In this document: positions 44,227-53,700 of the stretch, in pieces | How positions within the stretch are numbered: position 1 is the first letter of the stretch | How the letters are laid out: every line of letters begins with the position of its first letter | Assembly (NCBI RefSeq): GCF_026810365.1 | Contig: NZ_CP113948.1 | Location: 3,497,001 to 3,561,000 of the forward strand | Length of the DNA: 64,000 nt | Direction: 5' to 3' | Source: Flavobacterium praedii | GTDB lineage: Bacteria > Bacteroidota > Bacteroidia > Flavobacteriales > Flavobacteriaceae | Program-made: the position numbers and the translations under genes | Notes under the pieces: model-generated | Seen by the model: the letters and a program-made list of their open reading frames with translations, nothing else | Told to the model about the DNA's origin: nothing | Database searches by the model: none

Positions 44227-45750
44227 TTAATTAGTAACCACATTGAGCATTTTTTGCGTAGCAATGATAGCGGCAACGGTTTGATCCGAGTCTAATCCTC
44301 TTGTTTTAAATTCTTTTCCATTATTAGTCCAAGTGATAATGGTTTCGCATAATGCATCCGAGCTACTTCCTGGTGGAATGCGAACCGCATAATCAATCAA
44401 TTTAGGCAAAATCATTTTTCTGGATTTGTAAATTTTAGAAAGGGCATTCATAAAAGCATCAAATTGACCATCTCCTTGTGCATTTTCTTCAAAAATTTCA
44501 CCTTCAATTTTTAAACATAGCGTTGTCGATGGGCGCAACCCTTTGGCATGAACCAATATATAGGATTCGACTACAATTTTTTCTTCATAAGACTGACTGT
44601 CCAATACATCCGAAATGATATAGGGCAAATCTTCTTTAGTAACGGTTTCTTTTTTGTCTCCCAATTCGATGATTCGTTGGGTTACCAATTTTAAATCCTC
44701 AGGGTTTAGTTTCAATCCCAATTCTTGTAAATTTTTTTCGATATTGGCTTTCCCGGATGTTTTTCCTAAAGCATATTTTCGCTTTCTTCCAAAACGTTCT
44801 GGAAGCAAATCATTAAAATACAAATTGTTTTTGTTGTCACCATCGGCGTGAATTCCTGCCGTTTGTGTAAAAACATTATCACCTACAATAGGCTTGTTGG
44901 CAGGGATTCTATAGCCAGTAAAGGTTTCAACAAGCTTGCTTACAGAATATAATGAGGATTCTTTGATGTTGATTTTTACCTCGGGCATAAAATCATTAAT
45001 CACTGCAACGGTACTTTCCAGCGGAGCATTTCCAGCGCGTTCTCCCATTCCGTTTACGGTAACGTGCAGTCCGCTGATGCCTGCTTTTACAGCTTCCATC
45101 ACATTGGCAACACTTAAATCATAGTCATTATGGGCGTGAAAATCAAAATGAATTTCAGGATATTTTGTGGTAATTTTAGAAATAAATTCAAAAGTATCGG
45201 ATGGAATAAGCACACCTAGTGTATCTGGCAAAAGTACTCTTTTGATGGGCTGCGTTACTATAAAATCCAAATACTGAAAAACATATTCAGGAGAATTACG
45301 CATACCATTACTCCAATCTTCAAGATACACATTGGTGGCGATTCCATTTTCGTTAGCCAAAGCAATAGATTGTGCGATTTCGGCAAAATGTTGCTCCGGT
45401 GTTTTTTTTAATTGATGCGTCAAATGATTCAGAGAACCTTTGGTCAATAAATTTTGCACTTTGGCCCCCGCTTTTTTCATCCATTCGATAGAAATTCCGC
45501 CATCAACAAATGCCAATACTTCAATTCTGTCAGTATATCCCTTTTCTTCAGCCCAAGACATAATTCCTTTAACGCCTTGAAACTCTCCTTCGCTCACACG
45601 AGCGGAAGCCACTTCTATTCGATCAATGTTTAATTCTTCTAATAATAATTGCGCAATGGTTAATTTTTCTGTAGCAGAAAAGGATACTCCCGAGGTTTGT
45701 TCTCCATCCCGAAGTGTGGTATCCATTATTTCAATTTTTCTTTTTTCCAT
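44227..45750 (-). CDS. 2-isopropylmalate synthase family enzyme with LeuA regulatory domain
   Basis: The 507-residue protein has the catalytic DmpG/HMGL-like barrel with MDTTLRDGEQTSGVSFSATE, HFDFHAHNDYDLSVANVMEA and GMGERAGNAPLESTV, and then a C-terminal LeuA allosteric domain (about 380-507; ESYILVHAKGLRPSTTLCLK). Its place between leuD and leuB supports 2-isopropylmalate synthase. The closely related (R)-citramalate synthases share the same layout, so that activity is not excluded. It is probably feedback-inhibited by an amino acid through the LeuA domain. Confidence 0.85.
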   Translation of the reverse strand: MEKRKIEIMDTTLRDGEQTSGVSFSATEKLTIAQLLLEELNIDRIEVASARVSEGEFQGVKGIMSWAEEKGYTDRIEVLAFVDGGISIEWMKKAGAKVQNLLTKGSLNHLTHQLKKTPEQHFAEIAQSIALANENGIATNVYLEDWSNGMRNSPEYVFQYLDFIVTQPIKRVLLPDTLGVLIPSDTFEFISKITTKYPEIHFDFHAHNDYDLSVANVMEAVKAGISGLHVTVNGMGERAGNAPLESTVAVINDFMPEVKINIKESSLYSVSKLVETFTGYRIPANKPIVGDNVFTQTAGIHADGDNKNNLYFNDLLPERFGRKRKYALGKTSGKANIEKNLQELGLKLNPEDLKLVTQRIIELGDKKETVTKEDLPYIISDVLDSQSYEEKIVVESYILVHAKGLRPSTTLCLKIEGEIFEENAQGDGQFDAFMNALSKIYKSRKMILPKLIDYAVRIPPGSSSDALCETIITWTNNGKEFKTRGLDSDQTVAAIIATQKMLNVVTN

Positions 45751-45806
45751 GTTGCTTTTTATGTTCCTTCTAAAAGGGTATTGCTTGATTCTTTTTTATT
45801 GCTATT

Positions 45807-46319
45807 CTATACTTTTATTTCAAATAAGCTCAATGTTATTCCTTTATAATGTTTGGGCAAACCATCATAATCGGGAGTTATAATTCCAAGGAAATTAAAA
45901 CCACATTTTTGATAATATTCAATTAGAGCTTCATTGTCCCCCCAAGTATCCATTCTCAAATAATTCAAATTATTTTCTTTTGCAAATGGCAATCCCCAAT
46001 CGATTATTTTTTCTACAAAATGCTGTCCTCTAAATTTAGGATGCGTTACTATTCGGTGAAAATAAACGGCTTTGTCACTGTTTTTCTCTTTCCAAATGCT
46101 TTTGTCTTCAAATGTGAGGGCAAATATGCAAGCAATTTCTTTATTAATTAAAACTTTCCATTGGCGGTTTTCTGCAATTTCTTTTTCTATTAATGCTCTG
46201 TCAAAACCTTGCCATTGTTTGTTGAATTTGGTTTTTTGATAGGCAATCGCCATATCATAAAATTCAAAAATGCTGTCTATGTCTTCAATTGTGCTGGGTT
46301 TGAAATTAATGTTTTCCAT
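45807..46319 (-). CDS. GNAT-family N-acetyltransferase
   Basis: The 170-residue protein has a GNAT fold: KPSTIEDIDSIFEFYDMAIA at the N-terminus, HRIVTHPKFRGQHFVEKIID (acetyl-CoA-binding motif, a variant of RxxGxG with Q for the first G) and YLRMDTWGDNEALIEYYQKC. It overlaps the methyltransferase gene by 1 bp. Acceptor unknown. It is one of several non-leucine genes between leuD and leuA. Confidence 0.82.
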   Translation of the reverse strand: MENINFKPSTIEDIDSIFEFYDMAIAYQKTKFNKQWQGFDRALIEKEIAENRQWKVLINKEIACIFALTFEDKSIWKEKNSDKAVYFHRIVTHPKFRGQHFVEKIIDWGLPFAKENNLNYLRMDTWGDNEALIEYYQKCGFNFLGIITPDYDGLPKHYKGITLSLFEIKV

Positions 46320-47023
46320 TATTTTATACCTCCAAACACGGAAAAATTACTATTTTTATGCAATACATCCACATAATGAAAACCTGCTTTTTTCAAAACC
46401 TCTAATTGATATATTACTGATCTTGGCGTATCTTCTTTGGCAATATAAGCAAATACATTTTCTTGATACGCTTTGCCTCCCACACCTTCCAAATAATCCG
46501 AATAGCGTTTCCACATCAATTGGTCAATGGCGGGATGGTCGTGCTTGATTAAATCGGATATCCAAAAGCAGCCTCCTTTTTTGAGACTTTTATATATTTT
46601 AGAAAAAACTTGTTCCCATTCTTCATCCGATCTTAAATGATGCATTGCTGCTCCTGTAACCACAATATCAAAAGTGTCTTCGGGTAATTCCATATTCAAA
46701 AAATCAGTTTGAATAGTAGTAATTTTTCCTTCTGAAACTTCAAAAATTCTTTCTTTTGCTTTATCCAACATTGGTAGACTTAAATCAATCAAGGTGGCAT
46801 CAAAGTCAGGAATAAGCCCTAATAATTTTAATGTATAATTACCCGCACCACAGCCTAAATCCAAAACTTGTTTGGCATCAGGACAACAAACGCTAGCAGC
46901 TTGGGTCAATAATTCTAAACTCAAAGTGGCATCAACGGTACTGATTTGGCCTGTTTCTAAATTTGAAAAACGGGCTACTTCGTTGTCAAAACGTTGTTGT
47001 ATTTCAGCTAATGTTGATTTCAT
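46319..47023 (-). CDS. Class I SAM-dependent methyltransferase
   Basis: About 234 residues from the ATG at 47021-47023 (MKSTLAEIQQRFDNEVARFS). The SAM-binding motif is KQVLDLGCGAGNYTLKLLG, followed by FDATLIDLSLPML and VTGAAMHHLRSDEEW. This is the UbiE-type small-molecule methyltransferase pattern; the substrate is unknown. It overlaps the acetyltransferase gene by 1 bp and may act with it. Confidence 0.85.
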   Translation of the reverse strand: MKSTLAEIQQRFDNEVARFSNLETGQISTVDATLSLELLTQAASVCCPDAKQVLDLGCGAGNYTLKLLGLIPDFDATLIDLSLPMLDKAKERIFEVSEGKITTIQTDFLNMELPEDTFDIVVTGAAMHHLRSDEEWEQVFSKIYKSLKKGGCFWISDLIKHDHPAIDQLMWKRYSDYLEGVGGKAYQENVFAYIAKEDTPRSVIYQLEVLKKAGFHYVDVLHKNSNFSVFGGIK

Positions 47024-47039
47024 TTTATATGATTTAAAA

Positions 47040-47343
47040 TTATTTTTTAGACTCCAAAACCATTTCATAATGCTCCACAATCGGGAACGGGTTATAATAA
47101 TGATGCAACAATTTTTTCCATTCTAAATACGCTTCAGATTCTCTAAAGCCGATGGTATGATTTTCCAATTTCTCCCAATTAACAAGCAATAGGTATTTGT
47201 TTTCTTGCTCTAAACATTTTCTCAAAACTGTGGTTTACATACCCAGGAATCGATTGTATGAATTGGCTGGCAATTGTAAAGTCTCTTTCAAATTGAATAC
47301 CTGAACCTTCTCTAACCTGCAGAGTAGCCATTTCTAAAATCAT
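47040..47343 (-). pseudogene. Antibiotic biosynthesis monooxygenase (ABM) domain protein, frameshifted
   Basis: Reading from the ATG at 47343, MILEMATLQVREGSGIQFER leads to IPGYVNHSFEK, after which the frame goes out and stops. The next frame continues with KCLEQENKYLLLVNWEKLEN and HTIGFRESEAYLEWKKLLHH to the stop at 47040. Removing one A from the run at 47217-47220 joins both into one ABM protein of about 100 residues with HSFEKCLEQENKY. A true frameshift or a homopolymer sequencing error would both explain it. Confidence 0.82.
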
Positions 47344-47419
47344 ATCTATTTTTATTTATAAACCCGACAGATTTAAAAAATGTGTCGGGTTTTTTAACTA
47401 AAACTAATTGTATTTATTT

Positions 47420-48016
47420 TTAGTAAGGCAGTTTGTCTGCAAACCCTGTAATCTCTTCTTTAATGTTTTGCAAGTAGTCAATATCATCAAATCCGTTAAT
47501 CATATTGTCTTTTTTGTAACCAGAGATGTCAAAAGATTCTTTTTGCCCCGTTACTTTAAGTGTAATGGTTTGCTCTGGCAAATTGATTTCCAATTCTGTT
47601 TTTGGATCGGCTTCGATTGCTTTGAAAATAGTTTCAGCAAATTCTGGACTTACTTGTACGGGCAAAACACCAATATTCAAGCAATTTCCTTTGAAAATAT
47701 CTGCAAAGAAACTAGAAACAACGGCACGGAATCCATAATCGTAAACCGCCCAAGCTGCGTGTTCTCTTGAAGAACCCGAACCAAAGTTTTTTCCGCCGAC
47801 TAATATTTGACCGCTGTATGTTGCGTCGTTCAAAACGAAATCTGCTTTTGGAGTATCGTCTCCATTGTATCTCCAGTCTCTAAAAAGGTTGTCTCCAAAA
47901 GCTTCACGTTTTGTAGCTTTCAAGAAACGAGCTGGAATAATTTGATCCGTATCTACGTTTTCTATTGGTAGTGGCACTGCACTACTGGTAAGGATGGTGA
48001 ATTTATCGTATGCCAT
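47420..48016 (-). CDS. leuD: 3-isopropylmalate dehydratase, small subunit
   Basis: The 198-residue protein has the swivelling-domain signatures VDTDQIIPARFLKATKRE and ILVGGKNFGSGSSREHAAWA. It pairs with LeuC to isomerise 2- to 3-isopropylmalate. In most genomes it follows leuC directly; here about 490 bp with a foreign-looking gene separate them. Confidence 0.96.
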   Translation of the reverse strand: MAYDKFTILTSSAVPLPIENVDTDQIIPARFLKATKREAFGDNLFRDWRYNGDDTPKADFVLNDATYSGQILVGGKNFGSGSSREHAAWAVYDYGFRAVVSSFFADIFKGNCLNIGVLPVQVSPEFAETIFKAIEADPKTELEINLPEQTITLKVTGQKESFDISGYKKDNMINGFDDIDYLQNIKEEITGFADKLPY

Positions 48017-48031
48017 TTTTATTTGTTTTTG

Positions 48032-48499
48032 GCAGTCGGCTTTGAGCTTTGAGCTTTGGGCAAAACTGCACTAATTTTATTGATTTAATTTTAGTCTTAA
48101 TTGGTAAATCTGTTTTCTAATTTGAATAACTTTGCTTTCTAAAGTCTGATGAATTTCAGGTTTTAAAAATTTCAAGTCAGAAGAAAGTAATAATAAATAT
48201 TCAACTTCTGAGCAGGAAGCAATTGCAATATTCAAATATCTTGCAAATTCTTTTTCGGAATTAGAACCACAACCTTCAGCAAAATTTGTTGGAATAGAAG
48301 AAACTGCTCTTCTCAATTGACTTGTTAATCCAAATAATTCTTCTTTTGGAAACTCATTTGTTACTTGATAAACTTCAAGTGTAAACAAATGACTTTCTTG
48401 CCAAACATTATATTTTCTAAAATCTCTCATATGGGCTTTGGGTCATCAGCTTTGAGCTTTCGGCTGATAGCCCATAGCCGAAAGCCCAAGGCCGACTGC
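48032..48499. mobile_element. Cassette with inverted ends around the four-helix-bundle gene
   Basis: GCAGTCGGCTTTGAGCTTT starts at 48032 and its near complement, ending GGCCGACTGC, finishes at 48499. The terminal nine bases GCAGTCGGC/GCCGACTGC are perfect and the following 20 largely pair. Between them lies one gene (48077-48430). It sits between leuC and leuD. A target duplication is not clear because both flanks are T-rich. Confidence 0.6.
48077..48430 (-). CDS. Four-helix-bundle protein of the 23S rRNA intervening-sequence (IVP) family
   Basis: The 117-residue protein has the family pattern YNVWQESHLFTLEVYQVTNE, FGLTSQLRRAVSSIPTNFAE and FARYLNIAIASCSEVEYLLL. Members are encoded in intervening sequences of 23S rRNA genes or as isolated genes in spacers; their function is unknown, and a link to diversity-generating elements exists for a related group. 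This copy is framed by inverted repeats between leuC and leuD. Confidence 0.88.
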   Translation of the reverse strand: MRDFRKYNVWQESHLFTLEVYQVTNEFPKEELFGLTSQLRRAVSSIPTNFAEGCGSNSEKEFARYLNIAIASCSEVEYLLLLSSDLKFLKPEIHQTLESKVIQIRKQIYQLRLKLNQ

Positions 48500-48503
48500 T
48501 TTT

Positions 48504-49898
48504 TTACATCAATTCTCTTGGGTCAGTTAATTTTCCAGTAACGGCAGCAGCAGCAGCCATAATAGGGCTAGCCAATAGTGTTCTTGAACCAGGACCTTGA
48601 CGCCCTTCAAAGTTTCTGTTGGATGTACTTACCGCATATTTTCCGGCAGGAACTTTGTCATCATTCATTGCCAAACAAGCGGAGCAACCTGGCTGACGCA
48701 ATACAAAACCAGCTTCGGTAAGAATGTCTAGAAGACCTTCCTCTTTAATCTGTGCTTCTACAACGTGAGAACCTGGAACTAACCAAGCGGTAACGTTGTC
48801 TGCTTTTTTTCTGCCTTTAACAATTTCTGTAAAAGCTCTAAAATCTTCAATACGACCATTGGTACAACTTCCTAAGAAAACAAAATCAATTGGTTTACCA
48901 ATCATTACGTCATTTTCGTGGAAGCCCATATAGGCCAAAGATTTTTTATAAGTTTCCTCACCACCTTCCACTTGGTTGGCGTTTGGAATATGTTTTGTGA
49001 TACCAATTCCCATTCCAGGATTTGTACCATAAGTAATCATTGGTTCGATATCTGCAGCGTCGATGTTTAATTCAGCATCAAAAACGGCATCAGCATCAGT
49101 TTTCAAAGTTTTCCAGTATTCAACTGCTTTTGTCCAAGCTTCCCCTTTTGGAGCATATAAACGTCCTTCTAAGAAATCGAAAGTTTTTTGGTCCGGAGCA
49201 ATCATACCACCACGAGCACCCATTTCGATACTCAAGTTACAAACGGTCATACGACCTTCCATGGACATTTCTTCAAAAACATTTCCGGCATATTCAGCAA
49301 AATAACCAGTTCCGCCCGAAGTTGTTAATTTTGAAATAATATATAGTGCAACGTCTTTTGGCCCCACACCTTTGCTCAAAGTTCCGTTTACGTTGATACG
49401 CATTTTTTTTGGTTTTGGCTGCATAATACATTGCGTAGCCATAACCATTTCCACCTCAGAAGTTCCGATACCAAAAGCAATCGCTCCAAAAGCACCGTGA
49501 GTAGAAGTGTGAGAGTCACCACAAACGATAGTAGCACCAGGCAAAGTAATTCCGTTTTCAGGCCCTACCACGTGAACGATACCATTTTTTTGATGTCCCA
49601 ATCCCCAGTGAGAAATTCCATATTCGGCAGCATTATCTTCCAATGCTTTCAATTGATTGGCAGACAAAGCATCAGCAACAGGTAAGTGTTGGTTTATAGT
49701 TGGTGTGTTGTGATCGGCAGTTGCAAAAGTGCGTTCCGGATACAATACCTTAATGCCTCTTTCTTTCAAACCTAAAAAAGCAACAGGACTAGTTACCTCG
49801 TGAATAAAATGACGGTCAATAAAAAACACATCTGGTCCATCTTCTATTTTACGCACCACGTGCGAATCCCATACTTTGTCGAATAATGTAGTACTCAT
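48504..49898 (-). CDS. leuC: 3-isopropylmalate dehydratase, large subunit
   Basis: The 464-residue aconitase-family enzyme has [39 protein letters not shown], and the 4Fe-4S ligands in [13 protein letters not shown] and [12 protein letters not shown]. It is the first gene of the leu locus. I did not find a leader peptide or attenuator in the 880-bp region upstream by eye. Confidence 0.96.
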   Translation of the reverse strand: MSTTLFDKVWDSHVVRKIEDGPDVFFIDRHFIHEVTSPVAFLGLKERGIKVLYPERTFATADHNTPTINQHLPVADALSANQLKALEDNAAEYGISHWGLGHQKNGIVHVVGPENGITLPGATIVCGDSHTSTHGAFGAIAFGIGTSEVEMVMATQCIMQPKPKKMRINVNGTLSKGVGPKDVALYIISKLTTSGGTGYFAEYAGNVFEEMSMEGRMTVCNLSIEMGARGGMIAPDQKTFDFLEGRLYAPKGEAWTKAVEYWKTLKTDADAVFDAELNIDAADIEPMITYGTNPGMGIGITKHIPNANQVEGGEETYKKSLAYMGFHENDVMIGKPIDFVFLGSCTNGRIEDFRAFTEIVKGRKKADNVTAWLVPGSHVVEAQIKEEGLLDILTEAGFVLRQPGCSACLAMNDDKVPAGKYAVSTSNRNFEGRQGPGSRTLLASPIMAAAAAVTGKLTDPRELM

Positions 49899-50425
49899 TT
49901 TAACTATTTTTTAGTGTATTTTTCTTTTATAATTTAGATAGTTTCCTACCAATTATATCATTGGCAACAAATTTAAAAAAGAAAAGAGAGTTGTCAATTT
50001 CGAAAAGCGGTTATATACGATACCCAAAAGAATATTACAACACTATTGTACTTTGGTTCGCTGTTTTTGGTCAAAAAATACGCTTTCTTGTTTTGACTTT
50101 GAATTTCTTTTCAAAGTAGATTTGATGCTGTTGACTCTGTTTTTAATAATTTGCAAATTTATTACAAATAAAACGCATAAACAGACAATTTGTTTAAAAA
50201 ATAACAACAAAAATTTAAAAAATAGTGATTATTGTTATATTTTATGTTGAAGATATTTGATATAAAAGAGTAAAAAAAACAATTTAGTGAGCTGAAAATA
50301 ATGCTATTTTTGAGTTTTTAGACCTCCTTTTTTTTGCTAAAATACTACGACATCCAAAAAAGAGAAGAGATGAATATTTGATAGTAAAGAAGGTTTTCGG
50401 ATGAAATAAAAACTATAAATCAGTT
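49899..50425. other. Non-coding AT-rich region upstream of leuC
   Basis: Between divergent leuC and dnaE. Very AT-rich from 50100 to 50300, with no open frame of protein-like composition and no tRNA. It is the likely place for the leuC promoter and any regulator site, but I cannot point to one. Confidence 0.5.
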
Positions 50426-50539
50426 GGGCGTGACCGCGTTGAGAAAAGGGGCTTGATTATGATACCGCTCATACAGCCCCTTTCCTCAACGCGGTCGGGC
50501 TGTTGCTGCTACTTCGGTAGCTTAGCCCATCCCTCACGC
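50426..50539 (+). repeat. Foldable GGGCGTGA/TCACGC element, copy C
   Basis: 114 bp. Terminal pair GCGTGA with TCACGC. A long hairpin pairs 50432-50443 (GACCGCGTTGAG) with 50485-50496 and 50445-50453 with 50475-50483. Then GGGCT pairs with AGCCC around GCTAC-TTCG-GTAGC (50508-50521), which has the very stable C(TTCG)G loop. The paired arms differ in sequence from the other copies but remain complementary. Confidence 0.85.
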
Positions 50540-50746
50540 GATCGCAAGGACATTTAGGAAGTTCTGTAAAAATTTATTTTACGAATGAGATTTAAAACGT
50601 ACAGACAAGTGCCTCTTTTTTGTTAATAACTTAAGGCTTTCAATCCCCATAAAAAACCTAAATTTGAATTTCATTTTTTGAATTTACAATTAATTTTAAA
50701 GTGTTTATAACCAGTTAAATGCACTGCTAAAACCATAAAGGTTTTA

Positions 50747-50780
50747 GCCCCCTCCCTTTCGGGGAGGGCTGGGGAGGGGC
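50747..50780. promoter_or_regulatory. GC-rich CCCTCCC/GGGAGGG block directly before dnaE
   Basis: CCCCTCCC-TTTCGGGGAGGG is an imperfect hairpin, followed by a second GGGGAGGGG that ends 3 bp before the start codon. The purine block may serve as ribosome binding region or the hairpin may mask it. A similar CCCCCTTTGGGGG hairpin lies at 28900-28913. This GC content is unusual here. Confidence 0.4.
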
Positions 50781-50782
50781 TT

Positions 50783-53700
50783 ATGTACTTAATATTCGAT
50801 ACCGAAACCACAGGATTACCCAAGAAATGGGGCGCACCCATTTCTGACACCGACAACTGGCCCAGATGTATACAAATCGCGTGGCAGTTGCATGATGACA
50901 TGGGGAAACTCATCGAGCATCAGGATTATTTGGTAAAACCCGAGGGATTTAATATTCCGTATGATGCCGAACGTATTCACGGAATTTCCACTGAATTGGC
51001 GGAAGCTGAAGGGATTTCTTTGGGAGAAGTTTTAGAGAAATTCAATATTGCTTTAGGTAAAGCCAAGTTTATTGTGGGTCAGAATCTAGGTTTTGATATC
51101 AACATTATGGGTTGTGAATTCTATAGAATGGGTGTGACTTCGACTATGGGTTCAATGCCAATTCTGGATACTTGTACCGAGGTTACGGCGTCGTTATTGA
51201 AATTGCCAGGAGGACGTGGCGGGAAATTCAAATTACCTACTTTGACGGAATTACACTCTTATCTTTTCGATAAACCTTTTGCGGAAGCACACAACGCCAC
51301 CGCCGACGTTGAGGCAACTACGCGTTGTTTCTTGGAATTAATTCGTCGTGATATTTTTACCAAAGAAGAGCTGGATGTAGAAATTGGTTATTTCAAGGAT
51401 TTCAAAAATAAAAATCCGCATGAAATTGAGCTGATAGGGTTAAAACACATTAATTTAAAAGAAGCTTCGGAGAAAATCCGACTGCAATTTGGCGAGAAGC
51501 AAGCCGTCTCCGTTTCCAAAGAAGAACTAACGGAGAATAAAAAAGTATTGGTAGATGCCTCTTTTGTGCATTTACACAACCACACACAGTTTTCGGTTTT
51601 GCAATCGACTATTGGGATTGGTAATATAGTTTCGGTCACAGCTCAAAATAAAATGCCAGCTGTAGCCATGACCGATACAGGAAATATGATGGGGGCTTTT
51701 CATTTTGTGAGTGCAGTGATGAATCACAACAAAGCGGCATCAGCTAAAAACAAAGCCTTAGTAGAAAGTGGTGAGGAGCCTACAGAGACCGAGATAAAAC
51801 CAATTGTAGGTTGCGAATTTAATATTTGCGAAAATCATTTGGATAAAACGAAGAAGGATAATGGTTATCAAATTGTGTTATTGGCCAAAAATAAAAAAGG
51901 CTATCACAATTTGGCCAAGATGGCTTCGATTGCCTATACTGAAGGTTTTTATTATGTTCCAAGAATTGACAGAAACATTGTTGAAAAATACAAGGAAGAC
52001 ATCATGGTTTTGTCCGGGAATTTATACGGAGAGATTCCGAGTAAAATTCTGAACATTGGAGAGAACCAAGCAGAGGAAGCTTTAATTTGGTGGAAAGCAC
52101 AATTTGGGGATGATTTGTATCTCGAAATTATGCGTCACAATCAAGAAGATGAAAATCGTGTAAATAAAACCTTGGTTGAATTTTCCCAAAAACACCAAGT
52201 AAAATTAATTGCCACCAATAACACCTACTATTTAAAGAAAGAGGATGCGAATGCGCACGATATTTTATTGTGTGTCAAAGATGGTGAAAAACAAGCCACC
52301 CCGATTGGTCGAGGTCGTGGCTATCGTTATGGTTTGCCCAATCAAGAGTATTATTTCAAGTCGGGCGAAGAGATGAAAAAACTTTTTGCCGATTTGCCTG
52401 ATGCCATAATTAACATTCAGGAAATTGTAGATAAAGTCGAAATCTACTCGCTGTATCGTGACGTATTGCTACCTAAATTTGATATTCCAGAGGAATTCAT
52501 AGTTCCCGAAGACGAAGCGGATGGTGGAGTGAGAGGAGAGAATGCTTATTTGAGGCATCTAACAATGAATGGTGCCAAAAAAAGATATGGCGAAATTACT
52601 TCTGCTATTCAAGAACGATTGGATTTTGAGTTGTTGACCATTTCGAATTCTGGATATCCAGGTTACTTTTTGATTGTTCAGGATTTTATTGCCGAAGCTC
52701 GAAATATGGATGTTTCGGTAGGACCTGGTCGTGGTTCTGCGGCGGGTTCTGCAGTGGCTTATTGTTTAGGGATTACCAATATTGACCCGATTAAGTACGA
52801 TTTACTTTTTGAGCGTTTCTTGAATCCGGATCGTGTGTCCATGCCCGATATTGATATCGATTTTGATGATGAGGGTCGTGGTCGAGTTATGGATTATGTG
52901 ATCAATAAATATGGTAAGAATCAGGTAGCACAAATTATCACCTACGGTAAAATGGCAACCAAATCAGCGATTCGTGATACGGCCCGTGTATTGGACTTGC
53001 CATTGTTTGAAGCCGACAGGATTGCAAAACTTATTCCAGGAATGATGCCATCCAAATGGAATTTGGCACGTTTTATTTCTGAAAGTGAGGATGAGGTTAA
53101 AAAAGCCTTACGTTCAGATGAATTTGATAATGTAAAAGAGTTGATCGCAATTGCCAATTCGGGAGATTTGGCTGGAGAAACTATTCAACAAGCGAAAATT
53201 TTGGAGGGTTCTATGCGAAACACCGGAATTCATGCTTGCGGGGTGATTATTACACCATCGGATATTACGAATTTTGTTCCGGTTACTACGGCCAAAGATT
53301 CTGATTTGTATGTTACTCAGTTTGATAACTCAGTTGCAGAAAGTGCCGGATTGCTGAAGATGGACTTTTTGGGTCTGAAGACCCTGACTTTGATAAAAGA
53401 TACCGTAAAATTGGTAAAGTACAGAACCGGAATTCAACTCGATCCTGATACTTTTCCGATTGATGATACCAAAACGTATGAGCTGTTCCAAAGAGGGGAA
53501 ACCGTTGGGATTTTCCAATACGAGTCCCCCGGAATGCAGAAATACATGAAGGATTTGAAGCCAACGGTTTTTGGGGATTTGATTGCGATGAATGCTTTGT
53601 ATCGTCCAGGACCTTTGGAGTATATTCCATCATTTGTTAGAAGAAAAAATGGCGAAGAAGAAATCAAATACGATCTAGATGCCTGCGAGGAATATTTAGG

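Noticed and set aside
50053..50250. 65-codon open frame upstream of dnaE
   Set aside because: The translation is cysteine-, asparagine- and lysine-rich without protein-like pattern and lies in an AT-rich spacer; no ribosome binding region.
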